In this document: piece by piece, positions 61,641 through 64,000 of the stretch
Position numbering within the stretch: the first letter of the stretch is position 1
Layout: each line of letters starts with the position of its first letter
From: JAQUTK01 sp963677415
Lineage (GTDB): Bacteria > Bacteroidota > Bacteroidia > Bacteroidales > JAQUTK01
Assembly (NCBI GenBank): GCA_963677415.2
Contig: CAXXFJ010000045.1
Location: 1-64,000, forward strand
Direction of reading: 5' to 3'
DNA: 64,000 bases
Translations under genes and position numbers: made by a program
Notes under the pieces: model-generated
The model's database searches: none
What the model was told of the DNA's origin: nothing
Seen by the model: only the letters and a program-made list of their open reading frames with translations

Positions 61641-64000
61641 TTACTTGATAGGTTCGATACGGAATGAAAAACTTAATGTAGTATCCGTAGGAATCTCATA
61701 TTCAGGAAGCGGGCCTGGTCCACAACTGGCATTACCTAGTCCGCGCTGAATGCAATCCAGATTCAGAATTGTCTGTTGCAGACGATTGTCTTTTAATTCG
61801 TGACCATGTTTGAGGTCATTCCATAATTGTTTGTCAGTAAAATGTAGGGCACTGAAACTCAAATTGTCCTTGACAGTAATCTTGATTCCCTTGTTATTGT
61901 TATTGCTGATTGCAATCCATCTTGCATCTTCGCGATTACCCATAGACTCAGTTCGTACATACGCCTCCTCCATATTTGTGACAGTTGTCTTATATTGACC
62001 GAAGTAACTGCTGGTCTTTCTGTCCCAGTAGTTCTCGAAAGGACCTTCTCCATAATATTCCAAATTCTCCATACCCGGCATCAAACTTAAAGACAGCCCG
62101 TAGCGAGGGATACGATAAGCAGTAGCCGAACTCTTGAAGGTCGTGGTTATGTCAATAGCTCCATTGCCATATATATCGTATCTTACATGGTACGGGTAAA
62201 CAGCATTTCGTTCTCCAATGATTGAAGCTTCCATTCCTGTCGATACTATTATTTGTCCCTCCATGCCATGAGATATGGAGAAATCTTTCAATGTAACAGT
62301 AGTTTCTCTGTATGTACGTCTGTCGTTATTAATAGAACGGTACCAGTTGAAAGTTGGGCCTTCACTCTTGAAAATCATTTCTGTACCATTGTATTGCAGA
62401 GAAGTAAGAATACCAGTCGCAGAATTGAAAGTGATATCGTATCCCTTACCCTTGACTGTGGTCATGCCATTAGCGGATGAAACTTCCGATTTTGCTGATT
62501 GGTCAGTCAGGATAATTGGCTGAACAAGTTGCGGACGTTCATTCATTGCCATCTGTTCGTCAGCTACAACATGTCCGGCCTTAGCCCAAACGGAGTTGTT
62601 TTTAAGACTGAAAGCGACATTCAGGAAGTACTCTGAGTTATTATCCATGATCACATTTACCGGAAGAGTAATTGAAACAATCTCATTCGGTTTGGCAGCA
62701 GGTGCATCCATGACATTCGTGGATATTGGTTTTCCGTCTTTCACTACTGTCCATGTAAGTTTGAATTCATTGAGATTCAGAAAATCGTATCTGTTATCTA
62801 TCTGAATCTTTCCAGTTGCAGCATCTACCGCTTTAATCTTGATATACTGATAGCATTTCTTTACTTCATACAACTTCGGAGTCATCTGACGATCCGGAGT
62901 TGTCAAACCGTTGCAGCAGAAATCAAAATCATTCGGTTTGTCACCGAAGTCACCACCATAATAATATTCGTTGGTTGGACGACCTTTCATGTTGATACCC
63001 TGATCTACCCAATCCCAGATACAACCACCAATCATACGTTCCGAATGATTTTCGATGTAATCCCAGTATTCGGCCAGGTTACCAACCGAATTTCCCATAG
63101 CGTGTGCATATTCACACAGGAAATAGGGCTTGTCGGATGGTTGTTGGTCAAATGAAGCCATATCTCTTACAGAAGGATACATGTGAGAATCCATGTCTGC
63201 AGCTTCGTTCTTTCCCTGATAATGGATATAACGGACAGGGTCAATAATTTTGGCTGCCTTGTACATCTCATAGAAGTTGCTACCTCCACCACATTCATTT
63301 CCCATAGACCAGAAAGTAACGGATGGATGATTCTTGTCTCTTTGTACCATGCGTTCCATACGATCTACCATAGTAGGTATCCAGGTTGGATTTCCACTGA
63401 GTGAATTATTACCGTGACATTCCACATTTGCCTCATCCATTATGTACAGTCCGTAGTAGTCATACAAGGCATACATACGTGGGTCATTTGGATAGTGAGA
63501 GGTACGTACAATATTCAGATTGCACTGTTTCATCAGTAAGATATCCTGAATCATAGATGATACCGGAATCGTTTTTCCAAATTGTGGATGAATATCGTGA
63601 CGGTCTGCACCTTTGAAATAGACCAGCTCATTGTTGATATAGATTTTCTTGTTCTTGATCTCAATCCTCCGGAATCCATACTTGGAAGAAGATGCTTCGA
63701 TTACATTTCCCTTCTCATCCGAAAGAGTTACAATTACTGTATAGAGGTTTGGCGTCTCTGCTGTCCATTTTGCAATATTCCCGTTCAATGTAGCATTGAG
63801 AGTGACTATTTCTTCTTTGTTCTTTTTAATTACAGGAACTTCCTTGGATGTCTTGAGAACCGATTTTCCCTGAGGATCCAGTAATTCAATACCAACAGAA
63901 TAGTTTCCTGCCATCTTCCCGTAGTTGGATATCGAGTTTTTGACAGACAAGTTAGCGCTGTTGAGATCTGCAGAAAGTACATCCGTGATATGGAAATCCC
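61641..64000 (-). CDS. GH2 beta-galactosidase (N-terminus beyond the window)
   Basis: About 786 C-terminal residues are seen and the frame stays open to base 64000. The GH2 TIM barrel shows FKGADRHDIHPQFG, the acid/base Glu in FWSMGNECGGG and the nucleophile Glu in YFLCEYAHAMGNS. The C-terminal small-chain-type domain (YYGEGPFENYWDRKTSSYFG) follows. This is the LacZ/EbgA-like type common in Bacteroides polysaccharide utilisation, hydrolysing terminal beta-galactosides. The TTG at 63950 is not the start, since coding sequence continues upstream of it. Confidence 0.92.
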   Translation of the reverse strand, partial: DFHITDVLSADLNSANLSVKNSISNYGKMAGNYSVGIELLDPQGKSVLKTSKEVPVIKKNKEEIVTLNATLNGNIAKWTAETPNLYTVIVTLSDEKGNVIEASSSKYGFRRIEIKNKKIYINNELVYFKGADRHDIHPQFGKTIPVSSMIQDILLMKQCNLNIVRTSHYPNDPRMYALYDYYGLYIMDEANVECHGNNSLSGNPTWIPTMVDRMERMVQRDKNHPSVTFWSMGNECGGGSNFYEMYKAAKIIDPVRYIHYQGKNEAADMDSHMYPSVRDMASFDQQPSDKPYFLCEYAHAMGNSVGNLAEYWDYIENHSERMIGGCIWDWVDQGINMKGRPTNEYYYGGDFGDKPNDFDFCCNGLTTPDRQMTPKLYEVKKCYQYIKIKAVDAATGKIQIDNRYDFLNLNEFKLTWTVVKDGKPISTNVMDAPAAKPNEIVSITLPVNVIMDNNSEYFLNVAFSLKNNSVWAKAGHVVADEQMAMNERPQLVQPIILTDQSAKSEVSSANGMTTVKGKGYDITFNSATGILTSLQYNGTEMIFKSEGPTFNWYRSINNDRRTYRETTVTLKDFSISHGMEGQIIVSTGMEASIIGERNAVYPYHVRYDIYGNGAIDITTTFKSSATAYRIPRYGLSLSLMPGMENLEYYGEGPFENYWDRKTSSYFGQYKTTVTNMEEAYVRTESMGNREDARWIAISNNNNKGIKITVKDNLSFSALHFTDKQLWNDLKHGHELKDNRLQQTILNLDCIQRGLGNASCGPGPLPEYEIPTDTTLSFSFRIEPIK

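Overview
This window looks like a chromosomal segment from a gut-type Bacteroidales bacterium, most likely Bacteroides or a close relative. The main evidence is the Bacteroidetes -7 promoter box (TAnnTTTG), which recurs upstream of many genes. The gene families agree: DUF4271, DUF6057 next to a PD40 lipoprotein, a toprim/DUF7833/HU trio, surface lipoproteins, GH106 and GH2 glycosidases, and a symporter with its small accessory protein. The species cannot be named from sequence alone.

Layout. 1-14.6 kb is core-like: a secreted-protein C-terminus, an oligosaccharide flippase with ruvB, hemD with a DUF4271 membrane protein, a thiamine operon (thiD, thiE-like, thiC) behind a TPP riboswitch, a PD40/DUF6057 lipoprotein cassette, mscL, a cyclophilin, a phosphoesterase and a TRIC-type channel. 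A tRNA-Pro at 14.67 kb carries an integrated element of about 15.6 kb (14750-30362). It is bounded by a 26-bp near-identical repeat of the tRNA 3' end and has a tyrosine integrase at its right end. It encodes regulators, replication functions, a terminase-small-subunit-like protein and a 1570-aa tape measure protein. It has no recognisable large terminase, portal, capsid, baseplate or lysis gene, so it resembles a phage satellite or a heavily reduced prophage.

30.4-41.5 kb is accessory: a hipBA toxin-antitoxin pair, the toprim/DUF7833/HU trio, a complete IS3-family element with a 3-bp target duplication, and a 1237-aa SIR2-domain protein likely to act in phage defence. 42-47.2 kb holds lipoproteins, an apparently ORF-less group II intron immediately behind a terminator hairpin, and a tandem pair of FGE/SUMF1-fold lipoproteins. 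The C-terminal differences between these two have a codon pattern like that of diversity-generating retroelement targets.

47.2-64 kb returns to metabolism and envelope genes: a GH106-type rhamnosidase, two glycosyltransferase-like genes, a second flippase, a TPR protein, a DUF4922 protein, a sodium:solute symporter, phenylacetate-CoA ligase and a GH2 beta-galactosidase cut off by the window edge.

Five genes (flippase, ruvB, DUF4271, the phage DUF4373-type gene and a two-domain glycosyltransferase) are each broken by a single apparent one-base indel. The downstream family sequence resumes at once in another frame. Because ruvB and hemD-linked genes are among the conserved core, sequencing or assembly error is at least as likely as real decay. 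These genes are annotated here over their restored spans.
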